Positions 10,753-22,200 of a stretch of 64,000 bases of DNA are shown here, piece by piece. Source of the stretch: Centropus unirufus (taxonomy: Eukaryota > Chordata > Aves > Cuculiformes > Centropidae). A program made the translations under genes and the position numbers. Numbering within the stretch: position 1 is the first letter of the stretch; each line of letters starts with the position of its first letter. The stretch spans positions 599,706-663,705 of the forward strand of contig VYZI01000125.1 in assembly GCA_013397695.1 (NCBI GenBank), in the 5' to 3' direction. The notes under the pieces are model-generated. The model saw only the letters and a program-made list of their open reading frames with translations, made no database searches and was not told the DNA's origin.

Positions 10753-12587
10753 GGTCCTGTGTGGTGTGGCTTTCACACGTCCATCTCTTGCGCCCCGAAA
10801 GAATGAGGGGGGAAATTAGTGGTTTTAAAGCGTGTATAAAATGTCATTTGTGTCTCAGGGGGAGCATCAGGGGATGCTTACAAATACCCCGGGGGATTTT
10901 AAACTCCTGCTCCAAATAACTTTCGTAAAGAAGTGACAGCGTTTATGATAATCTTTTAAAAACCTCAGCCCAGAAGCACCCACAGGAAAGAGGGTTCAGG
11001 GGGTGCTTGTTGCTTCAAGCAATCCATTAGCTTCTCAGCATTTCCATTCACTTCTCTGCATTTCCACTTAGTGTCCAAGACCAGAAAAATAGATCTGTTA
11101 GCATAAGGTTTTATTTCATTCCTACATCTTTCTGTTATCCTTGCTCATAAAGTGGTTTGAGTGAACAACTTGACAGTCTGTGTGCCCTGTTTTGGATTTT
11201 TCCTTGAATGTACAGTAACACCACAGTGGAAAACCGTTAGCCAGAATAAAATTTTCCGGCCTTCCTTTGTGTCAGTTGCAAGTCAGTTTCTTCTCCTGTT
11301 TGGTTCCTTTTATGAAGCAACAAACAAGTATTAAAAAGTAATGATTGTATTCCTCAACAGCCTGTAGACTGAAGGGGTGGTTGCAAGTAGTCTGTTTTAA
11401 GTGGGTTCAAATTCCGTTTTTATGAAACCATGGTTGTCTTAAAAAAACCCCAAACCCAACACCCTCCAAAACTAAAACTTGAAACAAATTCTGAAAAGTC
11501 TTCATACTTCCTCCTTCAAGTAGCTATCCTTAATCAACTTGTCCACTTTAGGAGCAATTCTGAAGTTTTATATAAATTTTTAAAATGTCTTCCTAGTGTT
11601 AAGTACAAAAAGCAATCTGTTAGGATGAGGTGATATTACTATTAAAAAAAAGTGGTTAATCTTTTGTTTTGTTTAGCTGGAAGAATGGAATTACGCGTCA
11701 GTTTTTTTAAGTTCTTAGGCATAAGTAGTTTGCCATAGTTCTGTGGGAGACTTCATATCCTATAGGATTTCAGAAATGAAGCAAAACACTCCTTGAACTG
11801 AAAGCAAATTGTAAGCATATTTGAAAAGTAAGAAGATTTTGTTAGTCTTGAAAAAGATGTAGGTTTGGGGTGCAAATGTGGATTTGTGCTATTTCGGCAG
11901 CAAATCTGTGTGTTAAGCTATTAAAAGAATTCCCTGATCTATCAGATTTATCCATACTGGGTCTTTGCTGGCTGCAGTCCTCTGTAAATGCAGGGACTGC
12001 TGTAGCTAGGTAGGACCAATCCACGGAAGGAGCTTGCTGTGCAACAGCTTGCAAATGGGTCAAGAGCTGGTATGATTCTCTGCTGTACACTGGTATTTCA
12101 GCAGAAATATCCTGTGGGGAGTTCTTCTGGATTCGAACTCTCCATGTATGGAAACTGGAGGTGGCTGACGCTATAAACAGGGTAGATTATTACTGATACA
12201 GTGTGTGTTTTCCCTCTGCTCTGCACACCCCCCAGGACGAAGATCTGTATCTTAAAGCCTGGTGCCAAATTTTGTTTAGTTTTCTGGATTTATTTGTGTG
12301 GGACACGAGTTATTGGAAGATGTTTTCTGGCTAGAAAACAGCTGACAAATGGGGAAAAGTGTCTCAGTTTTCTCAAGCTTCCTGAGTAATCCCAGAAGGA
12401 GTTTCACCCTCATGTAGTTTTCTTAAGAAACTGGCTTATTTCACTCCATAAAAGGATAGCTACAGGAATATTTTTGCTCACCGCTGATTTCCATGGCTGT
12501 TTGAGGGTGAAAGGGAGCAGAAAGGTATTTTTGTTTTCCTTATTAGTGCATACATCTCATAACTTTTCTTCTTCTTTTTTTTTTTAG
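10751..12587 (+). other. HIVEP1: HIVEP1 intron 1 (downstream part)
   Basis: Ordinary AT-rich sequence between the promoter island and the acceptor of the first coding exon. It has no recognised repeat apart from short A- and C-rich runs near 11440 and no frame that looks coding. It ends in a long pyrimidine tract and TAG at 12585-12587, a strong 3' splice site. Confidence 0.7.
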
Positions 12588-12619
12588 CATACGGATTAAC
12601 TGACCCCTTTGACAAGTTT

Positions 12620-12682
12620 ATGGAGCTGCCATCTCTCTGCTTGCTGTACGTTCCATTTCTGAGAGGAGAAAGTGGTGTATGA
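12620..12682 (+). CDS. Upstream ORF 1 in the HIVEP1 5' UTR (20 codons)
   Basis: An ATG at 12620 with A at -3 and G at +4 (strong context) opens a 20-codon frame, MELPSLCLLYVPFLRGESGV, ending in TGA at 12680-12682. It lies wholly in the exon before the main start. Its stop overlaps the next upstream ATG as ATGA, a geometry that permits termination-reinitiation. No protein family is recognised; the likely role, if any, is to limit translation of the main ORF. Whether the peptide is conserved in other birds or mammals would decide if it matters. Confidence 0.45.
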   Translation: MELPSLCLLYVPFLRGESGV

Positions 12683-12734
12683 GACTAGAGGAAAATGCCT
12701 CGGACAAAGCAGATACATCCGAGAAATCTGAGAG
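12679..12734 (+). CDS. Upstream ORF 2, overlapping the HIVEP1 start out of frame
   Basis: The ATG at 12679 (in the ATGA overlap with upstream ORF 1) starts a frame 16 bases upstream of the main ATG and out of frame with it. It has no stop before the splice donor, so it continues into the next exon. A ribosome using it would bypass the HIVEP1 start, so it should repress the main product. Its context is moderate, with G at -3 and A at +4. The listed end is the exon boundary, not a true stop. Confidence 0.4.
12695..12734 (+). CDS. HIVEP1: HIVEP1 first coding segment (partial CDS, N-terminal 13 residues)
   Basis: The reading ATG CCT CGG ACA AAG CAG ... gives MPRTKQIHPRNLR and then one base of the next codon before the donor. 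I recognise this as the N-terminus of HIVEP1; the paralogues HIVEP2 and HIVEP3 start differently. HIVEP1 is a nuclear transcription factor of about 2,700 residues with two widely separated pairs of C2H2 zinc fingers (ZAS domains) that bind kappaB-like GGGACTTTCC sites; the Drosophila homologue Schnurri acts with SMADs in Dpp/BMP signalling. None of the zinc fingers is in this window. The start is chosen by family match, with A at -3 (AAAATGC). The short, basic, isolated N-terminal exon resembles a histone H3 tail and the NuRD-recruiting N-termini of SALL/FOG/BCL11 proteins. The identification rests on 13 residues plus gene layout. Confidence 0.85.
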
Positions 12735-14179
12735 GTATGTAGCTCTCAGCTGAGAAAGAAAAGCTCTTGGGAAACTTGATTGCAGTTTCAATTATGAGGT
12801 TAAAGGAGAATGTATTTAAGAAGTCTGTTTGGATCCAAAAATAGTTTGCTAGCAAGTTTTAGGAGTCATCCCTGAGACAGCTCTGATTTTGAGAGAAATT
12901 AGTGGAATCTGTTATTCCTGCAGTTTATGTGCTTGGTGGCATTCTTGATATCCTCCAACTTACAGCAGCAATCACCACCAACTTTGAAAGTGCAAAGGAA
13001 GCCGTAGTTTTCTTACCAGAGAATTTACAGTTGAAATGTATGGGGAGGTGGGAAATGGCGTGTGACGCAGAAGCAGCATCAGACATGACAAATGGTTGTT
13101 GTTTTTCTTAATTGGTGTGTCTGGCTTTTGAGGGGCATCACACTCTTTCCCCACGCGTGTCTTCTCACTATTTATCATTTGTCACCCACGCTACCTTGAG
13201 CATTGCTAGGTTTGACCTTGGTCACCTTGCTGTCCAGGCTTCGTACAGCTAAAGGGTAGCTGGTTGGCTATGGAAGGGAGCAAGCAGACTACTGACTTGC
13301 TTCACAGACTGGCAAGCTTACATCTCCAGGCATTTCCTTGAACAAAATGTCAGCGCACCTAACTGAGCCCAGGACTGGCAGGTGAATGTGAGAAATCCGA
13401 TCCTGTGGTTATTTGTCACTGTTGTGGTTGAAGTGGCTCTGGAGGAATTAAATGAGAGAAAAAACGCAGGTCAGTTGATAAGCAGGCATATATGTCGAGG
13501 GAGAATACGGTTCCATCCCCACCCTTGTTGCATGGCTTTTGGGGAGAACATGCTTCCACCTGCACCCTCGCGTGTAGCTGTTATCAGGTTTTTTTTAAAG
13601 TTAATTTTTACAGTTGCAGTATGGAAGCATCCCTTCAGAGGATAAAGATGATTACAAAACCACAAACATCAACATAAAGTTTTAGGGGCAGGAACAACAT
13701 TTGATTCCGGTTTTAACTTTTTATGCCAAAACCCAAGAAACATCTGCATGTGTTTCGGTTAGTTTACAGTTGAGAAGTCTCCTAAGTGCAAGGAGCTTGT
13801 ATACAGCTGTATGGAAGACCTCGTGTTTGCAGACAGCATCACTGCTACCACTAACAGTCTCTCCTGGAGCAGACATTTCTGCAGCACCTTTATTCAGGAG
13901 GCGATGAACAGCATTGCTCAGTGCAATGGATAAACCTCCCTCACAGATCAGGAATTTCACATTTAGGTGATGCTGTTTCCCTTTCTTACTGAGCATGAAG
14001 CAACAAATTGGAGCCCGATTTTTAATCTGCTGCTTACCGAGTTGCTGACATAACTGAGCTTATGTTTGCTGATCAAATAGGAGAGTGATCTAATTTTAGT
14101 ACTGTCTCATATCTACTCTTTTATTGCTTGACACTTAAGAGGAGTTAAGTCTATTGTAAAGTCTGTTGTATTCACTTAA

Positions 14180-14240
14180 GTAAATGCATTTAAAATAAAT
14201 AATCTAATTAAACTCTTAATTGTGTAAGAAATTAATTGCT
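14180..14240. promoter_or_regulatory. AT-rich block with clustered homeodomain cores
   Basis: TAATTA at 14205-14210, TTAATTG at 14217-14222 and ATTAATTG at 14231-14238 fall within 35 bases at 11-15 base spacing, roughly one helical turn. Clustered TAATTA/TAATTG cores are typical of homeodomain-bound enhancers, but AT-rich introns yield such cores by chance. Deep conservation would be the deciding evidence. Confidence 0.25.
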
Positions 14241-15255
14241 GCTTTTTTTTTTGCCTTGAGTAATTTCCCCAGTCATTTAGCTTTTATCGCTCCCTGTAAT
14301 AGCAGTTTTCATCAGTTCCTATTTTTCCACAACTAATGGAGTTCTTGAATGAATTAAGAAGGATTAAATGCGGAGAGGGGAAATAGAGGTATACAGTGAG
14401 CCTGTAATCTGAAATGATGTTGGAATGGTTAAATGATTGTTAGAACCACACAGGTGCTGTAAACTTCAACACATTGTGAGCATACATTGCTCCTATCATG
14501 GGTTATTAAAGGTGAAGTGATTTGAAAAATCAGTTTACTTCTCATTAGTTATGCCCTATTTCCATTTTTAGCCTAGATAATGAGAAAAAATGGATTTCAG
14601 TTTCTTTCATCAGTCTCTGAGAATATTGCAGAACATATTTGCTTAAATCTTTGTTTTTGCTGGGACTCAAGGAGTCTGAAAGACTTCACAGATCTATTTT
14701 CTGACAGCTTATTTTTATGTCTGCAAAGTTAGACCAGTCTTAAGTTGACAGTCTTAACCATTAAAACTTAAAAATGTGTTGCACCTGTGGTTTAAGCCAT
14801 GGTAATTAGGACTGATGATTACTAAATCTGCAAAAGGAATAAATGGCTGTGGTCAAAAGTGAAACTTGTTCAGCTCTTACATTTTATAGTTTTTGAAAGA
14901 CAAAGATGTCAGAATAAGTAAACTGTATTTTTAAGTTAAAGTATATTTTTAAGTGTTTTTTTTAAGTTGTCTAGACCTTGTTGTCACCTTTTGTACTATG
15001 TACAAAGAACGCTCCATGGCCTTACCTGGCTTCTCCCTCCCTTGCCCCAGCTCCCCTCTTTGCCCCATAGCAATCAAATTGCCAACAGCTTTAGCTGGAT
15101 TTGTCCAGAGCCCATCAATGTTTAACTTTTTTGAGAGATCACTGTTGAACAACCCTTGACACTTTATCCTGGTGTGCATCAGATGAGTTACTTGGGTTGC
15201 ACTTGCAGTCCAAGTCAGCCTTGAGAATAAACAACCAAGTCCAAGAACCTAAAGT

Positions 15256-15358
15256 ATTTTCCCCTAAAAAAACCTCAACACAATTCCCTTGCCCTTCCCC
15301 TCCCCCAAATCCACACAGGAAAAACCCCCAACATCAACACCGCCCCCACACTCCCATT
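15256..15358. repeat. G-poor C/A-rich low-complexity tract
   Basis: About 100 bases are composed almost entirely of C, A and some T, with only a handful of G. The tract includes CCCTTCCCCTCCCCC and several CACA and CCCCCAACA motifs. The nascent RNA would be a poly-C/CA-rich ligand (PCBP/hnRNP K and hnRNP L type). It may derive from simple-sequence expansion. Confidence 0.6.
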
Positions 15359-17698
15359 AGTTAATTTGAGGTTTGCTGCAGCATAGGAATAAGTTTTGAA
15401 GGTTTTAATATTGCCTGTGTTTACCATAAGCAAACTTATTGTCTGGGGAAAATGAGGTAGTAGTGTTTAATATAGAGAGACAAATTTAAGGTCTTGGCAG
15501 GAAACTTGAAGGCTCTTCTTTCTGTGACACGGCATTATTTTACTTGTTTTGTACACTCCTGAGAGAGCTGACAGCCTTTGGTAGACTAGCAGTGGCCCTG
15601 AAGTATGAGGATTGGTGAAGATCAAATTTATTTTTGTGTGCTGAGGTCCTCTGTCCTCTGCTCCTCCTTGGCTTTCATTGTCTCTGTAGATGAGCCAGTT
15701 TAGTGCTATACTAACCTGGGTTTTATGACATGAAAATATAATTGTATCAAGAGGGCAGGATATGGAAGGCAAATTTTACAAATTATTAAAAAAAAATTAA
15801 ATTAGCTGGCCATTTGATTTCATGACTATATATTAGCAACATGGTTTAAATGCCCAACTGCAACTGCACGAGCATGTTGTATCTGAAGGGTACCAATAAG
15901 GCATCTGCTGTGCTGCAATCATTTCATTATGTTGTTTTGTCACATCAGCCTTCCCTGCTTCTCACTGCAAATGCACCCTTACGTGAAAAATGTTACCGTC
16001 ACCAGAGGACTGCTTTGGTAAGAGGAGTTGTGTACAGTGTCAGACTTAGCCTCCTGACTAACTTAACAGTTGTGGTCATCCCCAGTGGTAGGGAATAATG
16101 GCTAAAATTTGAAAGAAATTGGAGTTTTTGAGGTCTTGATATGGATTGGATGCATGCAAGTTCTGGCAAATGCTTAGTAGTTTCAAAGGTGAAGGCCAAA
16201 CACAGGCATTCCTAGGAAACATTTGGCATGGGTTACCTGTCAGCTGTGTGACTGGAACTGAGTTTATAAGCAGGTGTTCCTGATGTTGTCTTAGTCTCTA
16301 AATTCTTAAAGATGCGGATTGTGTTGCTAATCAAAAGCATCACTGCTTCCCCTTCTGAAATAAGTGTGCTGCAAAATTCTAAAATATCGTCTTCATTCAG
16401 ACATCCAGAGGTCATCTTTTCTTAATTGACTCTATTTGTTGTATGAAGTTTCAGCTCGGTAAAACTAATGAAAACACTGCTTTGCATGTGGTTACCCCCT
16501 ATGTTTACGTGGCCCATCAGTACACAGGTGTAACAAAGCGTTTCTCAGAAGCTGTAATGTATTCCCAGAAGTGTAGTTACGTTAGAGAATCATGCTTTTA
16601 GCAGGGCTGAGTGGGCCTGGTTTGTTGTCAGATGGTTGTGTGGATATAGAAGGAAAAACAACTCATGTTTTTGTTTTGCTTAGAAGTACCCAGTCGCAGA
16701 GTTTAAAAATGAAAACTCATTTATTATGTGTACAGTGTTTAGCACAGTGCTATGATTCACCAGTACAAAACTGTAACAAATATTTGGAACTTTGTCGCTT
16801 TCTGTTATTTTTAAGAACACAAGTTATTGCTGTTTCTGTTTTTCCTTCTCGATCAAATACTTCTGTCTTAAACAAATGGTGGATGGGCCCTGAAGTTCAA
16901 CAGCTGTCTCCAAATCTTTTAACACTTTGCATTTGATAAGGAAATGCAAGTATAATATGAACAGTCTTGCTCAGTAGCTCGATAGCTTTGCAGGAATCTG
17001 AAGAGCATGTGTAAGTTTTCTGGGAAGCTAGATGCATTCTGGGTCTTACAATGTCAAGAAGAGCTAGACATCTGCTATGTCTTAAGTGTGATTTAGCAAA
17101 GGCTCTTCAAGTTGTTTTAAAATAGTAATGTACTTCCAATATGGAAATGGGCCAGTCTACACTGAAAGCTAACAGGTTGATATTTCTTATTAGTGTTTGG
17201 TCTTGTAGTCTATAAAACTTGAGAATCGATTGGTGTGCTGTGCTTTGGTTCACAATTTGCATCAGAAGAGTTATAAAAAACCCAGTGATATTTCTTTCTC
17301 AAGGCTCACTTCTGTTACATGCTTGTTTGGCTCAAAAGAAATGTGCGAGCACAACATTTGACTTTGCACTTTGGTATTGTTTGTAACACAAATATGATGC
17401 TCTGCTTTATAGTATTTCTGAAGGGCTGTTGATGCAATATTGGCACATCAGAAGTGATAGTGGTCTGGGCTCTGTGGTGTACCGGTAGTCAGGAGTAAAG
17501 ATGTTGCATGTGTATCTTGTTCAAATTTGTGGAGCATGTGTGAAACAGGTGAAACAAGATGTCAGAGCTTTGACTCAGTGACTTTGAAACATAAATATGC
17601 CTTGATTTGGCAGCAGTTCTTGTTTCTGTATATTCTTGTGCAAACTAAATTTGAAGCCAAAACGTCCCTCATGAAGGTAGAGAGATGCATGTGTATGT

Positions 17699-18290
17699 CA
17701 TAGAATGGTACGAGTTGGTGAGGACCTTAAAGACCATCCAGTTTCAGCCCTCCTGCCGTAGGCAGGGACCAGGCTGCTCAGTGCCTCATTCAGCTTGGCC
17801 TTAAAACACCTTTGGGGTGGAGCATCCAGGACTTTTCTGGGCAACCTGTTCCAGTGCCTCACCACCCTCACAGTTTCTCCCCAGTATCTGATGTAAATCT
17901 CCCCTCTTTCAGCTTAAAACCATTGTCCCTTGTCCTGTCACTGCACAGTCGGCCCTTGTATGGGGGGTGCTCCAGCCTTCTAATCATCTTCATGGCCCCT
18001 CTCTGGACTGCTGATGACTCCAGAACTGAATGCAGTACTCCAGGCGAATTCTCATGAGAGTGGAGTGGAGAGGCAGAATCACCTCAGGGACACTGGTTAC
18101 ACTTCTGATGCAGCCCAGGATATGGTTGGCTTTCTGGGCTGCAAGTGCGCGTTGACGGCTCGTGGTGAGCTTCGCATCCACCAGCACACCCAAACCCTCT
18201 TCAGGGCTGCTTTCAATCCATTCTCTGCCCAGCCTGTGTTTGTGCTTGGGATTGCACCAACCCAAGGGCAGGACGGGAGCACCAGAATAT
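17699..18290 (-). mobile_element. CR1 LINE, 3' portion, minus orientation
   Basis: The left end starts CATAGAATGGT, the complement of the CR1 3' terminal repeat, followed by the characteristic 'gaccttaaagaccatccagtt' and 'ttgtcctgtcactgcac' segments, so the element runs right to left. Reading the minus strand from about 18290 to 17990 gives the CR1 ORF2 C-terminal region (NPKHKHRLGREWIESSPEEG, then LGVLVDAKL, LAAQKANHILGCIRS, EVILPLHS and LEYCIQFW). The copy is 5' truncated at about 18290, as CR1 insertions usually are. It lies antisense within the HIVEP1 intron. Confidence 0.95.
17990..18265 (-). pseudogene. Remnant of CR1 ORF2 (C-terminal end of reverse transcriptase region)
   Basis: A 91-codon minus-strand frame preserves the conserved GVLVDxKL...QKAN(R/H)ILGCI...EVILPL...LEYC(I/V)QFW block found at the C-terminal end of CR1-type reverse transcriptase ORFs. 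It lacks the catalytic RT domain and the endonuclease domain, so it cannot move itself. It is a fossil fragment of the element listed above, slightly degraded but with few frame breaks, suggesting a moderately young insertion by CR1 standards. Confidence 0.9.
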
Positions 18291-18804
18291 CCATCTGTAA
18301 TGTAGTGAATCTCTTGTAGATCTTAGAAGTTGTCCCTGCATGCCTCCTATTTCTTGTCTGGGATGTGGAATGGTAATGATTATCTTTTTTGTTTTGTTTG
18401 ATTTGAGTGTAAGATCTTTAGGCTGTTCCTTACCATGTGTATGGTCCAACATTTTGCACATTACAGATCATCTTGGCTGCAGCCAGTCAATTCTGTTGTA
18501 ATATGAATAATATCTATTCTCCATGGGAAAACTGTGTAGAATACTTTGCAATGTGAAAAAGGTTGGATTTGAAGACTTCGGCCACCCTTTCCCATCACTT
18601 GTTCTGTTTCTGTTCTGTTTCATGTCCCTAAATTTGACCATGTTAGCATTTTCAACAGGATTTGGTCCTATTCAGTGCACAGGGTGTTGACGCTTATGTC
18701 AATGGCCACAGGTGGTGGTCAAAACCTTGCCAAGAGTAGATTGAAAAAGGGGAAAGAATGGTAGGGTGCATAAGGCTGTTCAGTATTGCCTTGAGACAAC
18801 TGCA

Positions 18805-18860
18805 TTTAATTCCTGCCTCTGCCATTGTGTATCTTGTGCAAGACTGAGTGATTCTGTTAC
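18805..18860 (+). repeat. MIR-like SINE fragment (5'/core side)
   Basis: ATTCCTGCCTCTGCCATTG followed by TGTGCAAGAC resembles the MIR segment 'aatcctggctctgccacttactagctgtgtgac'. It could be the upstream part of the same copy that resumes near 19070. By-eye match only. Confidence 0.35.
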
Positions 18861-19069
18861 ACCAAACCCTTGCAGCCAGCCATTAATCACACTTTGGTTT
18901 TGCATTTTGCCTGAGTTGAGACTTCTGGGCACAAATTGTGAGTTTTAGCATCTGCAGTCAGTCCACAGTGGCCACAAAGCACTGTGAAAGTGCTAAGTAC
19001 CTTTAAAAACATTAATCAGGGTCTGGGTGACTCAAGTGGAAGATTCAAGATTAGCCAACGTTTTTGGCA

Positions 19070-19200
19070 AATCTTTTAATGTCTCTATGCCTCTGTTTTC
19101 TGCCTGTCAGTCAGAGATACCAGTACCAGATCAGCTGCTAAGGGGATGAAGAGGCAAAGTTGTTAGTGTTGTGAAGCAGATACTCTGTGGCTAAATAACG
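19070..19200 (+). repeat. MIR-like SINE fragment (3' side)
   Basis: 'aatcttttaatgtctctatgcctctgttttctgcctgtcag' resembles the MIR stretch 'aacctctctgtgcctcagtttcctcatctgtaaaatgg', followed by GATACCAGTACC and a diverged 'gttgtgaag' segment in the expected order. Typical of an ancient, heavily diverged MIR. Confidence 0.4.
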
Positions 19201-22200
19201 GAAAATATGATGAAGAAACTGGTAGTCAACAGAGCCAAGCTGTGAGCACAGCCCATTTTGTGCATTGGTTTAGTTTGCGTAAACACTCTTATTTTTTGGC
19301 ATTCTCCAAGTTCTTACTGCTTTGCTTCACAATCTTAACATTTAGAAGGTATTCTTAAAGGTTACTTCCTACCTTTTAAAATAGAAAACTAAAAAGCCAA
19401 GAAATTCCACTGTATCAAACCACAACGCTTCCCATATGAGTCACCATGTGCTGGGACCTCAAACTGCAATGGAGGCCTTTACAGCATGACAACATACCCA
19501 GCACGGACCAGGTGCTGGAGAATGGAGCAAGAAATCACTCCCATTTGTAAGTATTCATCATCATGTTGCAGAATTCCAAGCTGTCGCTGAGAAAGCCCCC
19601 ACAGCCAGGAGGGAATGCTAACTCCAGGAAAAGTCTCTAGAGAGGAGCATCTTTAATGTCATCATTTCTCAGTTGGTTTTGAGACTGTTTTAAGCCATAG
19701 CTGCTGGAGGAGGTGGAAGTGGAGAGGTTTTACCTTCCCCCAACTCAATGTTTGTTCTCTGTGTTGTGTTGTCCTCCTTGTTCATGTGTCTGTTGGCCCT
19801 GCAGTGGAAGAAGTAGTGGTACCCAGAGTGAATTACACTACCGCTGTGGGCGAGTGGGTGATTTTTGCACTGTGTTGGTTGGTCCCCAGTTGCTGCTGCT
19901 GGAGCAGGTGGCGTTGGCAGCCTGGGAGGGACAGTGCAGAGGCAGAGTTGTCTTGAGCTTCTTGCTTGAATTCATTTTGAAATTGTGTTGGAAATCTGTT
20001 TGCCATGTGTAAGGAGCAGCCTTTTGAGTTTTTTTAATTGTCTGCAGACAGATAGGGATTTTCATAAGGATAGCAAAAAGGTGTGTTCCTTGTTTCTTGT
20101 TTCTTTGCTTTTCCCTCCACCATCCCCTTCTATTGACAAATTTCTAAACTGGGAAGTGATGGAGGTTCCTAATGGATGTTAATCATTTTAGTGTACTAGT
20201 CAACCATCAGGAAACTGAAGCGGTCTGAGTTGATACCTTAATTAAAAATAAAGTAAACCACTTGCCTCTAAAATTGGCATAAAACTTGAATGAACAAAAT
20301 TTGGGTAATTGCTTAAATCTTAAGATGGGATCCAGAAAACCAAACTTAATTGTAGCTGTCACTGTCATCTTTCAGTATGTACTGATATATTTTTGCATAT
20401 TCACACTAAATACTCGGAAAAGCAAATGTAGACAATGCAAAGAGAGTTAGCTGGGTACAGACAGGGGCAAAAACAGGTGCTTTCAGAGGGAGTTAACATG
20501 AAGAGGAGTAAAAGAATGGTATCCCAGCTAATATGATTGCAGAGAAATACCTGCAAGAATGTTGATGAAAGAAAAAGGGTGGGGGAAGGAGAACAATTCT
20601 ATTCTCTTGATAGTAGAAAACAACAAATTGTGTTTTTTTTATGGAATACAAGATCATTATAATTGCGGTTAGAAACAGTCTCATGCTGCAAGAAATTGGT
20701 GAAGGGTAAGGTTAAGGAAAAACAGAATTCATAAAGAAATAAAAAAACAGCAATGAACTAGGGCTTGAAAGCTGTGTATAGGCCAGTTAGATTTCTTTCA
20801 GAATACGCTGAAGTGGAAACAGTGCAGATCTGTAATTCTGCCTCACCTTAACATCCTGTGTCGTCTTTATTGCTAATTGAACACGGAGTAAGAAATGCTA
20901 CAGAATCTGGCATTTGCTGTAGCGTGAACTCCAGTGTGTTAGGAAGGTCATAAAAAATTGTAGGTGAAAAAAGGAGAAAGAAAAAGTAAGATTTCAGCAG
21001 TTGCTCTTTCAAAAACTTCTGTTAAAGCAGGCAGCTGGCTCTGGGATGAAACCGTCCCATCTTTTGAGGCCAGGAACAATGACATTTTGTAAAAAAGTCA
21101 GGCTTTCTTATGAGCATTTAGAAGAATATGACTAGTTATTTGTTTTGTATTGTCACATTTTAAATCTTTGTATCTCAGAATAGATTTTAGTTTGCTGTGA
21201 GATGATATATACGGTAACTTTTAATGGTGTGGGGGAGGAGAGTGTCTGTGTGTGTGAACTCAAAAACAAACAAACAAAAAACTCCAACAGGCACTTTTAA
21301 AATATAACTTAGAAATTAACATGTCCAGCAGAATCCTGGACAGCCTAGCGAAAGCTGGTTAAGAGAGCCTCCTTGCAGGTTGGTGGTCATCTATACCTTT
21401 AGTGGCTGTTACGAAAAAGGCTTATCATCTTGTGCTTTTCTTAACTGACTCTGTACTGCTTTAAAACTATGTGAATTTCACTCTTGACACTCCTGTCAGT
21501 ATTTTCAAATGAGGAAGGCATCAGTCCATTAGATTTTGCAGCTGTGGGCTGTGTTGCTGCATTGTCTTACGTCTAGCCCAATAAACTCTCCAAGAGCATT
21601 GTTACAATTTAAAACGAACTTGTTGCAGTGAATTCTCTTTAACAAAGGAATTTGTAGAATAGAGCTGTTTCCTTCAAGCTGGAGTTGTGTCTGTGTTATG
21701 ATGCTTGAAAGGGTTTCTGTGAGAAATACTCACTTGCTGCTTCAGGTGAGGATTCTTGGGCTGTGGGAAGAATTCCTAGGCCTTAGCAGGGCGGACAGGT
21801 GTAGAGGACCTTGTTTGGGAAGCTCAGGAGCAACACGCAAGCTGTTTTAGTAACAGCACACAATTGTCTGCGTGTTAGGGGGTGTCGTCTGCTTGACCTA
21901 AGGCTTCACAAAATCACCGAAGAGGGGAAAAATACTTTTTTTCCAACAACAGACAGTCCGTATCACTACAACAGTAACCCAGTAGCTCACTGTGATGTAC
22001 TGGGGAAGCTTGGAAAAAGACTCTAGTTTGGGCTACATGTTAGTTTCTTTTTTTAATCCTGAAATTATTCCCTTTCATTACATGTATCTTGAGTTTCTTC
22101 TTACGATCAGGCCATTTACTTTCAAATTGCAAACTTCTGTAAATATTTTTGCTGGAAAACATAAAGGAGACTTCCTAGAGCTACACATTTTTAAAGAGTT

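Larger units (their letters stand above)
12588..12734 (+). other. HIVEP1: HIVEP1 exon 2 (5' UTR plus first coding codons)
   Basis: A 147-base exon bounded by a textbook acceptor (about 25 pyrimidines then TAG, ending 12587) and a donor (AGAG followed by GTATGT at 12735). The first 107 bases are untranslated and include two upstream ORFs; the last 40 bases are coding. Splicing leaves the single base G of the next codon (phase 1), so the next exon should begin with two bases completing an Asp codon (GAx) if the family order holds. The placement, 2-3 kb downstream of a CpG-island promoter and followed by a very long intron, fits the known HIVEP1 gene structure. Confidence 0.85.
12735..17698 (+). 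other. HIVEP1: HIVEP1 intron 2, first part
   Basis: The intron begins with GTATGT and continues as AT-rich sequence with only chance frames. It contains a homeodomain-site-rich AT block near 14180-14240 and a strikingly G-poor C/A-rich stretch near 15256-15358. I see no coding exon or recognisable transposon before the CR1 copy at 17.7 kb. Confidence 0.6.
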
